A stretch of DNA of 63,634 nucleotides from an uncultured Eubacteriales bacterium (lineage in GTDB: Bacteria; Bacillota; Clostridia; Christensenellales; Borkfalkiaceae), in the NCBI GenBank assembly GCA_949747905.1, contig CATKEF010000055.1:1-63634 (forward strand), in the 5' to 3' direction. The first letter of the stretch is position 1. Each line of letters opens with the position of its first letter. The notes beneath the pieces are model-generated. The model had not been told where the DNA came from. It searched no databases and saw only the letters and a list, made by a program, of their open reading frames with translations. A program made the translations under genes and the position numbers. Positions 35,658-44,323 of the stretch are shown piece after piece.

Positions 35658-36242
35658 TCAATCACCGATTTTCATCTTCTGCCAGGGCGAACCCTTGGGT
35701 TTATAATTTTCGAGATAATCTATAATTTTGTCCGCGTCCTTGAAATACTCGTACATTTCTCCGCATTTGAAGGTCATAAATTTACGCTCCGCCACCGTCT
35801 GCATAAACTTTTCCAAATCGTCGTAGTAATCTTCTATATTATAAATAGCAATGGCTTTATCGTGCCGTCCGAGCTGTTTAAGCGTGAGCACCTCGAAATA
35901 TTCCTCGAAAGTGCCTATGCCACCAGGCGCGATAATAAAAGCGTCCGCCGTATCCTCCATAATACGCTTGCGCTCTGACATGTTTTCCGTAAAAGTAATC
36001 TCGTCGCAACCGTCATATATCAGTTCCACGCCCTCGTCCCTGAAAAACCCCGGTATAACGCCGTGAATATGCCCTCCGCCCCGTTTGAAGCCGCGGGCAG
36101 CCGCACCCATGAGCCCTGTGCCGCCTGCGCCGAATACAAGCGAATGTCCGCGCTTTGCGAGTTTTTCGCATAGCTCTTCCACTCTGTCGATATAAATTCC
36201 GTCAATATGCGCGCTTGCCGCGCCGAATACGCAAATTTTCAT
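35658..36242 (-). CDS. LOG family protein (TIGR00730 type)
   Basis: 194 residues, Rossmann-like. It carries FGAGGTGLMGAAARG (37-51) and the catalytic PGGIGTFEE (106-114), the hallmark of LOG phosphoribohydrolases that release bases from nucleoside 5'-monophosphates. In bacteria the family is usually a nucleotide-cleaving enzyme without a hormone role. The start at 36242 has AGGAG five bases upstream. The neighbour is a tyrosine phosphatase; the link is unexplained. Confidence 0.9.
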   Translation of the reverse strand: MKICVFGAASAHIDGIYIDRVEELCEKLAKRGHSLVFGAGGTGLMGAAARGFKRGGGHIHGVIPGFFRDEGVELIYDGCDEITFTENMSERKRIMEDTADAFIIAPGGIGTFEEYFEVLTLKQLGRHDKAIAIYNIEDYYDDLEKFMQTVAERKFMTFKCGEMYEYFKDADKIIDYLENYKPKGSPWQKMKIGD

Positions 36243-36270
36243 TTTTACTCCTGATAAATCGTACTCTATT

Positions 36271-36299
36271 ATTATATACGATTTTCGAAAAATTGTCAA
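36271..36299 (-). promoter_or_regulatory. Perfect-consensus sigma-A promoter of the LOG-phosphatase operon
   Basis: Minus strand TTGACA (36299-36294), 17 bases, TATAAT (36276-36271). Both hexamers and the spacing are exact consensus, suggesting strong expression unless repressed. Confidence 0.85.
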
Positions 36300-36310
36300 T
36301 CTCGCAAAAA

Positions 36311-36335
36311 AATACGCCCGCATCGCGGGCGTATT
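36311..36335 (-). terminator. Terminator of the MoxR/VWA/surface-protein operon
   Basis: 11-bp stem AATACGCCCGC / GCGGGCGTATT with loop of three, followed on the minus strand by TTTTTTGCGAG. It ends the transcript after the InlB-repeat gene. Confidence 0.9.
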
Positions 36336-36353
36336 GCATTTTATAGGAGATAA

Positions 36354-39300
36354 TCAGGCAATAGCTCCGCCCTCTTCCGCTTGTTTGACGACTTCGACGG
36401 AAATAACCGTCTCGCCTTCGTCGCCCGTCGCCGCGGTAAACGTCACGGTGTAAACGCCTTTTTCCGTTGTCACGGTAAACACGCCGTCGGAAACTTTCAC
36501 GCAATCGGTAGTAGTCTCCGCTTCTTCACCGCGCATAAAGCCGTAAACCTCGTAGATACCGCTTATGCCTTCGGTTCCGTCGTCGCGGATAACGTATACG
36601 GAAACTCCGTCCGCCGTCTTATAAACCTCGGTAATACGTTTGACTATCGTTCCGCCGTTTATCTTTCCTTCCGCGTCCTTCGTGTACGTGAAGTAATAAA
36701 GATTTTCCGACGCTTCCTTTCCGTTATATTCAACGGACATAAACAGCCATTCGCTATCACCGCTCTCGCTCCAGTTGAAGGTGTTTATCATAACGCCCTT
36801 GTATTTGATGGAGGGGATGAACTCATCGCCTATTTCGTAATATACGGGGTCACCGTTTTCATCCTTACTTTTCACGAACTTGAATCCTGTCGTGTACACG
36901 TACTCTTCGGTATAGATTACAGAATCTTCGGCAAGGTTGAGGCTGTCCGTAACACGGGTAAGCGAGTAAATTATATAGGTGTAAAGTCCGGTCGCCTTAT
37001 CGGCGGTGATGTAGAAATTGAGATGATAGGTCTTGTTATCGTTACCGACAAACTCGGAAGTATACAAGTGACCGTAATGCTGATTGTAATAACCTGCAGG
37101 CGTAAGCGTGCCGCCGGTGAACGTAAGCGCTTTATCTAAAGCCTCGCCCACTCTTATATAGTTGAACGTACCGGAAACGCTGTACGTCGTATTTCCGTTT
37201 TCGACCGTTCCCACAACTTCAAGCAAGCCGAGCTGATTTGCAAACAGAGGAGCAAGCGCCGAGCCGTATGTGGAAAGCAACATCAGATAATTATAATCGT
37301 AAGCGCTAAGACCGCTCTTGTATACGGATTTGTCGAATACGAACTTCTTGGTGTCGAAGTGAAGCTCCAAATCGTAATTGTTAGTGAAAGAATATGCGTT
37401 GCGGCTTCCGTTCAAACTCTTCTGTTCGTAATTCGAAAGATATGTCGTAACTTCGCCCTCTTCCGAACATTCCACAACAACGTAATACTGAACGGCTTTC
37501 TCCGCACCATTTTCGGTATAATTGCCTATAACTTTGAAGGACGCGCCGCCAGCAGGCTGGAATTCTAGCGTGCCGCCGTTATCGTCCGTGAACGTTACGT
37601 ATTTACCGTCAAACAGGCTGTAATTTCTCGTAACGCCTTTATCGTCGGTATAGGTTATCGTTCCTTCCGAAAGCGAAAGCTCTTCCACAAGGTAGCCGTA
37701 TTTGTTTGCCGCCGCGTCGTCAGACTGCGTATAGGTCTTAATCGTTCCGTCCGCTTTGTTATATGTAAAGTACGTAGCGTAAGTATTGTTATAGCGGACG
37801 ACGCCGTTCACGTAGAACACTATCGAATGGAAATCATCCGAATAATACGTTGCCGTATAATCCGCCGCAACAACGTTGCCGCCCTCTATCGTATAGAGCG
37901 CCGCATCGGTAACTTTGGAATTAGTGTAATATATTAGGTTATCGTCGAGCACAATGTAGGAACCGGTATCGGATACACCGTAGGAATTGTATTTGGTCAC
38001 GTTTCCTACGCTGTCCAAAACAAGAACGGATAAATCGCTTTTATTGAGATATGTACCCTCTACGCCCTTTATTTCTATTACGAACGTATTGTACGTGGTT
38101 TTGTCAACCGTGATTGTACCCAGTTTACCGACATAGCTGCCGTTTTCGAAAGATATGGTGTAAACGTCGCCTTCAACCGTATAAGTTGCCGACACTTCCT
38201 CGGATTCTTCACCCGCTTTCAATGTCGCGTGGCCGTAGCCGTCCAGAATAACCGTTTTGCCTTCGAGCGTTCCGTTATCTATTACAAGGTAACCGGCAGC
38301 TTCGGCGCCGCGGAGCGTAAACGTATTGTTTGTGCTGTTTATATCGAAATAACACATCACGTCGTTTACCGACATGGTTATGGCGATATCACCCTCATTC
38401 AAAACGTTTCTGACGATTAAGTAGCGGCTGACATGATATCTGCCCTCTGCGTCTATATATCTTGCGATATGCGTCGCGCCGTCAAGCTCGAGTTTGCCGT
38501 TGCCGGTATAACTGCCGTCCGTCGCCTCGATACGGAAATAATTGTTCAGAAGCGTGAACTTGAAGGTCGTAGCCGAATCCAGCGAAGTAAATGTGAACAC
38601 GGTTACTTCATATTCGTCGAATACGTCCTTAATTTGGGAAGTAACCACGCCTTTTACCGTCTTTTCGCCGTCGTTGAACACGAACACAACATTATCGCCG
38701 CTAATTTCGTCAGTTGCGGCAAGCGTTACGGAAGTATCTTCGGCGTCATCGTCGTTGATTGCCGTAAACTTTTCTATTTCTATAACTTCGTCCGCCTCAT
38801 AGGGTGTGAAGTAAAGATTGGAACCGCTCTGGTAAGCAAGGAATTTGAAAGTCTTTGTTCCGTCGTCTGAAACAAAAGTATTCACGGAAGCCTTTGCCCC
38901 GAAAATCTCCACCGTTCTGTCGGTATAATAACCGTGAGTGCTTACGTCTTTGCCGTCCACCCTCTCTGTATATATCGCTTCGTATTTAACAACGCCGTCA
39001 ACCGTTTCGCCTCTGCCCGTAATTGTTACGGTGGTCGTTCTGGTTGTGAGATTGTTCTTTCTCATTGTGAGAACGAGAGGTTCTCTTATTATCTCGAATG
39101 TCTTGTTTTCGTCGTCAAGAATGAAGTACGCATAGCCGCCGGAAAGCGTCACGCGGATATAGTTGGGATATTCGGTGTAAACTCCCGTTACCCTCGAGCC
39201 GTCGGGATAAGTGAGCACTATAAATGCGGAAATCTTTTTAAGAGTATACACCTTTCCTTCGAGCGTAAGAGTATACGTCGTTACATAATCGGCGCTGTCC

Positions 39301-41423
39301 CCTTCTTCCGTTTCTGCCGAGAGATAATAATACACGCTGTATTTCGTGGAAGAAGCGTCAAGATTGACAACCATAACGGAAATACGCGTCTCCGCCCACT
39401 CGGCAACGCCGTTTTCGTCAACGGTATACAGATATGATTTATCGGGCTGTACAACCAAAGTTCCCGACGACGTTTTTTCAAGCGAGTTATTGCGAACTTC
39501 GTAAGTGTCAGCAGTGCCGTCACCGTTATTCACGAGATAGGGCGCTCTCTTTATCGCTCCTTCGTTATCGACGAACATATACTCGGCATAATCGCTCTCC
39601 TTGGTTTCGAACAGTCCGAGATTGGAAAGCGTATACGCTCTGTAAACGTATTTTACGGAGTTTGCGGTCACTCTTATAATATAACCGCCGAATATCGACT
39701 GCTCGGCAACGAAACTTCCCTCCGTCTTTATTCCTCCGACGGTGATTACCGCGGTTGTGCAGCCGTTAAGTTCCAGTTTGTCGCCGTTCTTATTGACATA
39801 CACGCCGTCAAGCGCCTGTACGTAGTAATCGAAGCCGAATGTATCGCCGTATTTCAATATGCGCACGACAAGGCTGCTGCCCGCATTCGAGAGAGTGACT
39901 ATATCTTCTTTTATCGTATAATTGAGATAAATAGGCTCCTCGTCCTTGGACTGAATGAACGCCGCAACTCCGAAACCGTCAAGCACAACTGCGGGGTAAT
40001 ATTTGCCGAGATAAGCGAGTACGCCGTAATCGACTTCCTCGCCGCGGATTCTGAATACCTGCTTGCCGCCCGCGGTGCCTATGGAGAATATGAACGATTC
40101 GTCCTCGAACGTCGCTTCGTAATAGCCGCTTTCGAGTATAGTATACGTACCCTCTTTGTAGAACTTATTGTCGGGTGCGTCCGACGAATATTCTATCCCG
40201 TTTGTCTGATTGATAATTATCTGAACGTGTTCGTTGATTGCGGACTTTTCGTAAAGTTTGTATGTACCTTGTCTGTCCGCATAGAACACGAACGTTCCGT
40301 TTTCATTCAGCCTTGCGCGAAGTTCGTAACTCGTCGTAGGACTGGAGAATTTATAGAAGTTTCTTCTTTCGTCATAGCTCCCGGCAATATCGATTCCGCC
40401 GCGGCAGAGAACCGCGCTCGTGCTGTCGCCGGGCGTCACGTAGATATAATCGTGACCGCCGAACATATCCGAATAGCCTACGTTCCATATCGCGTACAAA
40501 TCGGTATCGTCGGAAAGCACATACTTGTCTTCCGTAATAACGTCTTCATACGTTGCGGTTGCCGACGTCGCCCAACCTATAAATCTGCTACCCTCGATTG
40601 CAAACGTATTCTCGGGAAGGCTGAATTCCACGCCGAAATAATGTTTTTCGGATATGAATTCCGCGGGACCGTCCGGATAATTGGACAGCAACGTCAAAGT
40701 ATATTCGTTTCTGTCGAAATGGAAATCGTATACGTTTTTGCTTCCCGTTTCGTCTATAATGAACGAATCGTCGTCATCGCTGCTCAAAGTAAAGCCCTTT
40801 ATGTTGATTTCGGGGGTAAACTCCTCCCCTATGAGCGCGTAACCCGTTACGTTCTCCGAAGGAGCGGCAACATATTCGGTCAGCGCTTCGTTCTGAAGAT
40901 AGACGTTGACGGTATAAGACGCCATATATTTTGCGGTTAACGTAACACCCGCTGCGGTGAGCTTTGTACCCTGTTCGAGCTTTTCCTCGCCGATGTACCA
41001 ACCGCCGAAACGGTATTCGCCTTTAACGGGGACATAGTTCTGCATAAACGTATACAAATCGGTACCCGCTTTTGCCTTCAACTCGGTCACCGAAAGGCTT
41101 CCGCCGTCCAAATCGAGATTGATTATACAAGCCGCCGCCCATTTGGCGTAGTAGCTTGTATCCTCTTCGTATGTAGCGCTCGTCACAGGCGACCCCGTGC
41201 CTTCGGCGTCCGCATACCAACCGTCGAATATGTAATCATCCCGCGATACTTCGGGGAAAGTTACCTGTTCGCCTTTTTTACCGGTAGTCGTGACAGACTG
41301 ACCGTCGTATGTGTAGAACGTACACGTTATTTCCTTTTCGGCGCAACCGACAAAAGCGATTGCTATAGAAAACATTACGACCGATACCAAGCCGCCCAAC
41401 AGAATTTTTTTCCATTGTTTCAT
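36354..41423 (-). CDS. Large InlB B-repeat / beta-repeat lipoprotein
   Basis: 1689 residues from the ATG at 41423 (GGAGGG ten bases upstream). The signal peptide ends at Cys27 (AFVGC), a slightly loose lipobox. Residues about 30-110 and 110-170 are InlB B-repeats (FDGWYADAEGTG; FGGWYIGEEK), with a third GWATSATATYED near 280. From about 320 to the end come many imperfect beta-rich units built on LDGxGxAT and GTY/GxY strands (VVLDGFGVAAF; VILDGYGHATL; GTYLNKSDLSVLVLDSVGNV). There is no LPXTG or membrane helix at the C terminus. It is the last gene of the MoxR operon and is probably an adhesin or surface scaffold; binding partners are unknown. Confidence 0.82.
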   Translation of the reverse strand: MKQWKKILLGGLVSVVMFSIAIAFVGCAEKEITCTFYTYDGQSVTTTGKKGEQVTFPEVSRDDYIFDGWYADAEGTGSPVTSATYEEDTSYYAKWAAACIINLDLDGGSLSVTELKAKAGTDLYTFMQNYVPVKGEYRFGGWYIGEEKLEQGTKLTAAGVTLTAKYMASYTVNVYLQNEALTEYVAAPSENVTGYALIGEEFTPEINIKGFTLSSDDDDSFIIDETGSKNVYDFHFDRNEYTLTLLSNYPDGPAEFISEKHYFGVEFSLPENTFAIEGSRFIGWATSATATYEDVITEDKYVLSDDTDLYAIWNVGYSDMFGGHDYIYVTPGDSTSAVLCRGGIDIAGSYDERRNFYKFSSPTTSYELRARLNENGTFVFYADRQGTYKLYEKSAINEHVQIIINQTNGIEYSSDAPDNKFYKEGTYTILESGYYEATFEDESFIFSIGTAGGKQVFRIRGEEVDYGVLAYLGKYYPAVVLDGFGVAAFIQSKDEEPIYLNYTIKEDIVTLSNAGSSLVVRILKYGDTFGFDYYVQALDGVYVNKNGDKLELNGCTTAVITVGGIKTEGSFVAEQSIFGGYIIRVTANSVKYVYRAYTLSNLGLFETKESDYAEYMFVDNEGAIKRAPYLVNNGDGTADTYEVRNNSLEKTSSGTLVVQPDKSYLYTVDENGVAEWAETRISVMVVNLDASSTKYSVYYYLSAETEEGDSADYVTTYTLTLEGKVYTLKKISAFIVLTYPDGSRVTGVYTEYPNYIRVTLSGGYAYFILDDENKTFEIIREPLVLTMRKNNLTTRTTTVTITGRGETVDGVVKYEAIYTERVDGKDVSTHGYYTDRTVEIFGAKASVNTFVSDDGTKTFKFLAYQSGSNLYFTPYEADEVIEIEKFTAINDDDAEDTSVTLAATDEISGDNVVFVFNDGEKTVKGVVTSQIKDVFDEYEVTVFTFTSLDSATTFKFTLLNNYFRIEATDGSYTGNGKLELDGATHIARYIDAEGRYHVSRYLIVRNVLNEGDIAITMSVNDVMCYFDINSTNNTFTLRGAEAAGYLVIDNGTLEGKTVILDGYGHATLKAGEESEEVSATYTVEGDVYTISFENGSYVGKLGTITVDKTTYNTFVIEIKGVEGTYLNKSDLSVLVLDSVGNVTKYNSYGVSDTGSYIVLDDNLIYYTNSKVTDAALYTIEGGNVVAADYTATYYSDDFHSIVFYVNGVVRYNNTYATYFTYNKADGTIKTYTQSDDAAANKYGYLVEELSLSEGTITYTDDKGVTRNYSLFDGKYVTFTDDNGGTLEFQPAGGASFKVIGNYTENGAEKAVQYYVVVECSEEGEVTTYLSNYEQKSLNGSRNAYSFTNNYDLELHFDTKKFVFDKSVYKSGLSAYDYNYLMLLSTYGSALAPLFANQLGLLEVVGTVENGNTTYSVSGTFNYIRVGEALDKALTFTGGTLTPAGYYNQHYGHLYTSEFVGNDNKTYHLNFYITADKATGLYTYIIYSLTRVTDSLNLAEDSVIYTEEYVYTTGFKFVKSKDENGDPVYYEIGDEFIPSIKYKGVMINTFNWSESGDSEWLFMSVEYNGKEASENLYYFTYTKDAEGKINGGTIVKRITEVYKTADGVSVYVIRDDGTEGISGIYEVYGFMRGEEAETTTDCVKVSDGVFTVTTEKGVYTVTFTAATGDEGETVISVEVVKQAEEGGAIA

Positions 41424-41501
41424 CTTCAAATGTCCCTCCTGACAAGAACAGTCCTTCATTTATTGTAACCTGCAACCGGGTAGGTTGCGGAACTTTTCGG
41501 T

Positions 41502-44270
41502 TTACTCCTGCGTACCCGCGGGCACCCAGACCGCCGTAAGCACGGTGCCGTCGGGCACGTCCGCAAGCTCGGAAACCCGATATGTTACTTCCTCTTCACC
41601 TACAGTCGCCGACCAGCCGCCGAAAGTAAAGCCGTCGCGGCGCGGTTCCGATACTCCGTTTTTAGCGGTAAGATAGGAAACCGTGTTCGCATTTTTTGTG
41701 AACGATACGACGTAGCCTTCTTCCGAAAGCGTACATCCCCATATTACGGGACGGTAGCCCGAATTCCAGCGACCTTCCCAGTTCTCCGGTCTCTCAGCGT
41801 TATCCGTGTAAACGGTAAGCGAACTGCAACCGGAGAAAATGTGATTCCCCACGGTCTCCACGCTCTTTTTAAGAACTACCGAACGTAAGCCGCTACAACC
41901 CTTGAACGCGTAATTACCTATATTTTTAACGCTGTCCGGCAATCGGATATCCGTCAGTCCCGAACAGTTATAGAATGCATAACTGCCGACAGAAGTCACG
42001 GAATTTCCGAATTCGACTTGCGAAAGCGCCGTACATCTGTAAAACAGTTTGTCGCTTATCGTAACCAGACTGTCGGGAAGCGCAATGCTTGCAAGCGATT
42101 CGCAGCGGTTAAACGCATATTCGCCTATATCGGCTATTCCCTCGGGCAACGAAATGCGCGATAACGCGGTGCATTTGGAAAACGCTCTGTTGCCTATCGT
42201 TTTTACGCTACCCGGAACCGATAATTCGGTCAACGAGGAACAGTTTCCGAAAGCGTAATCGCCTATGGCTGTAAGTCTTGCGTTCGCGGGAAAGTTGACT
42301 CTTATCAAATCCTGACAGCCGTAATATGCATAAGGTCCGATTTCCGTTATCCATTCCGTAATTCCCGCGACCATCAGTCCGCTCTTATAGAAAGCCGAAC
42401 GTCCGATACTGTTGACCGAAACGGGGATATCGACCGCCCGCAACTGACTGCATTTGTAGAACGCATAGTCGCTGATTTTTTCGAGTTCGCTGAATTCGCT
42501 TATGAATACGCGCTGCAAGCCGGTGCAACCGTAGAATGCTGAAGTACCGAGAATTTTAACGCTTTCGGGAATTACTACCGTGGAAAGGTTTTTCGCGTTA
42601 TAGAACGCATAGTTCGCTATTCCCACGGTGCCTTCGCGGATGGTTACGTCCGCAGCCTCTTCTTCCGACCTGAAACCGATTGCCCAGTTTCCGACGTATA
42701 CGACGCCGCTCTGCGTATCCTGCCAGAAACGCGTGTTTCTGAAAGCATACGTTCCCACCTTGGTTACCGTTCTCGGAATAGTTATGGGGTTATCCTGCAT
42801 ATATGCGGGATTTCCGAAATCGGGGCAGTAATAGAAACAATAATTTCCTATGCTTTCCAAAGCCGTGCCGAGCGACACAAAACCTCTGCCGAGAATGTTG
42901 CAATAAGCAAATGCATAAGCGCCGATATTGAGTACGCCTTCGCCGAGGTCGAGTGTTCTCAAAGCAGTGCAGTTATAGAAAGCGTAATCGTCTATATATT
43001 TTATCGAAGCCGGAACAACGAGTTCCTGCAACTTCGTGTTTGCGCGGAAAGCGTGCTGCGCTATTCCCGCCGTTCCCGCCCTGAACACGGGCGCGTTGTT
43101 GCTGCCGAGCGAAACACATCTTATCACCCAGTCGTCCGCATATATAAGCCCATCTACCGCTTTATCGTCCAAGGACATTGCGGTATTCGCGAACGCGTTG
43201 GTTTTAACGCTTGTAACGTCGGGACTTATATCCACCGAAGCAAGTGCGGAACAGCCGTAAAACGCTTCGTCGGAAATTTCCGTCACGCCGTCGGGCACGA
43301 CGAAAGATTGTATTGCCGTACATCTTGCGAAAGCTCTTTTGCCTATACTTTTTATATTTCCCGCATTGGCAACCGTTTCGAGCAATACGCAGTTTTCAAA
43401 CGCCGATTCGCCGAGACTTACCGAAGCGTTTTTCAAATCCACGGCGGACAGATTGCTGCAACCGTAGAACGCCCTTGCTCCGATTTCTTCAACCGAACCG
43501 GAAATATTGACGGAAGTAAGTTTGCCGCAACCGTCGAATGCCGAAGAGCCGATAACGGTAACAGAGTTGCCGAGAGTGACGGAAACAAGATTTCTGCAAT
43601 AAATGAACATGTCCGCGGAAATTTCCGTCACGGAATCGGGAAATTTTATTTCGCGAAGTCCGCGGCAAGCCTGAAAGGCGCTTTTCCCGATTTCTTTTAC
43701 TCCTTCGGGAATTTCCACCGAAGTGAGCTGAGAACAATTGGCAAACGCAAACATACCTATGCTCTCGACGTTTTTGCCGATGCGAACGCTTGTTATTCTG
43801 CTGTTTGAGAAGAACGCTCTGGGAGCTATTCCCGTTACGGGTTTACCTCTGTAAACGTCGTCGATAACAACGGTGCCGGTCGCCGATTCGGCGCGTATAA
43901 GCTGATATTCGGTATTGCCGTTGGTAAGCGCGTACACAAGTCCGCTCTCTGCGGATTTGGAAAAACTTACAGGCTCAGACCACGGCGAATCTTTGTACTC
44001 GCGTTTTGCGTCGCTCGCCTTTACTCTTATTGTATAGTCTCCGTTGCTCAGTCCCGCAAGCGAATACGTTGTCTTTGTAGTCACATACTGTTTGCCGCCT
44101 ATTTCAAGGACGTAGTTGGTTGCATTGTCGACAGCGTCCCATGAAAGAGTTACCGACGTTTCGTCTATTTTAAGCCCTTCGGGTCTGGAAAGCATATTCC
44201 CGCACCCTGTCAGCAACGCGACGCAACACGCGGTGAGCGCCGCGAGCAGCAGCCACTTTAATTTTTTCAT
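41502..44270 (-). CDS. BspA-type leucine-rich repeat lipoprotein with FN3 and InlB repeat
   Basis: 922 residues. The signal peptide ends in the lipobox LTGC. An FN3-like domain (about 27-115: SVTLSWDAVDNATNYVLEI) is followed by roughly two dozen LRR_5 repeats of about 23 residues (SVEIPEGVKEIGKSAFQACR), and a C-terminal InlB B-repeat (about 860-922: RDGFTFGGWSATVGEEEV). Two repeats carry inserts of the form VYVGNWAIGFRSEE and IYADDWVIRCVSLGS. The ATG at 44270 has GGAGG four bases upstream. It lies between the VWA gene and the InlB-repeat gene in the same direction, so it is probably in the MoxR operon. BspA proteins bind host matrix or other bacteria. Confidence 0.85.
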   Translation of the reverse strand: MKKLKWLLLAALTACCVALLTGCGNMLSRPEGLKIDETSVTLSWDAVDNATNYVLEIGGKQYVTTKTTYSLAGLSNGDYTIRVKASDAKREYKDSPWSEPVSFSKSAESGLVYALTNGNTEYQLIRAESATGTVVIDDVYRGKPVTGIAPRAFFSNSRITSVRIGKNVESIGMFAFANCSQLTSVEIPEGVKEIGKSAFQACRGLREIKFPDSVTEISADMFIYCRNLVSVTLGNSVTVIGSSAFDGCGKLTSVNISGSVEEIGARAFYGCSNLSAVDLKNASVSLGESAFENCVLLETVANAGNIKSIGKRAFARCTAIQSFVVPDGVTEISDEAFYGCSALASVDISPDVTSVKTNAFANTAMSLDDKAVDGLIYADDWVIRCVSLGSNNAPVFRAGTAGIAQHAFRANTKLQELVVPASIKYIDDYAFYNCTALRTLDLGEGVLNIGAYAFAYCNILGRGFVSLGTALESIGNYCFYYCPDFGNPAYMQDNPITIPRTVTKVGTYAFRNTRFWQDTQSGVVYVGNWAIGFRSEEEAADVTIREGTVGIANYAFYNAKNLSTVVIPESVKILGTSAFYGCTGLQRVFISEFSELEKISDYAFYKCSQLRAVDIPVSVNSIGRSAFYKSGLMVAGITEWITEIGPYAYYGCQDLIRVNFPANARLTAIGDYAFGNCSSLTELSVPGSVKTIGNRAFSKCTALSRISLPEGIADIGEYAFNRCESLASIALPDSLVTISDKLFYRCTALSQVEFGNSVTSVGSYAFYNCSGLTDIRLPDSVKNIGNYAFKGCSGLRSVVLKKSVETVGNHIFSGCSSLTVYTDNAERPENWEGRWNSGYRPVIWGCTLSEEGYVVSFTKNANTVSYLTAKNGVSEPRRDGFTFGGWSATVGEEEVTYRVSELADVPDGTVLTAVWVPAGTQE

Positions 44271-44323
44271 TATACCTCCCCGGGCTTTACAGCCCGATAA
44301 ACGGTCAGGCGAAGAAAACGTTT

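Noticed and set aside
41472-41488. Hairpin GCAACC/GGTTGC between the LRR gene and the InlB-repeat gene
   Set aside because: A 6-bp stem without a T tract. It was not taken as a transcript end, so both genes are kept in one operon.
44281-44296. Terminator between the double-VWA gene and the LRR gene
   Set aside because: Only a 6-bp stem (CGGGCT/AGCCCG) with no T tract on the minus strand; too weak to call.
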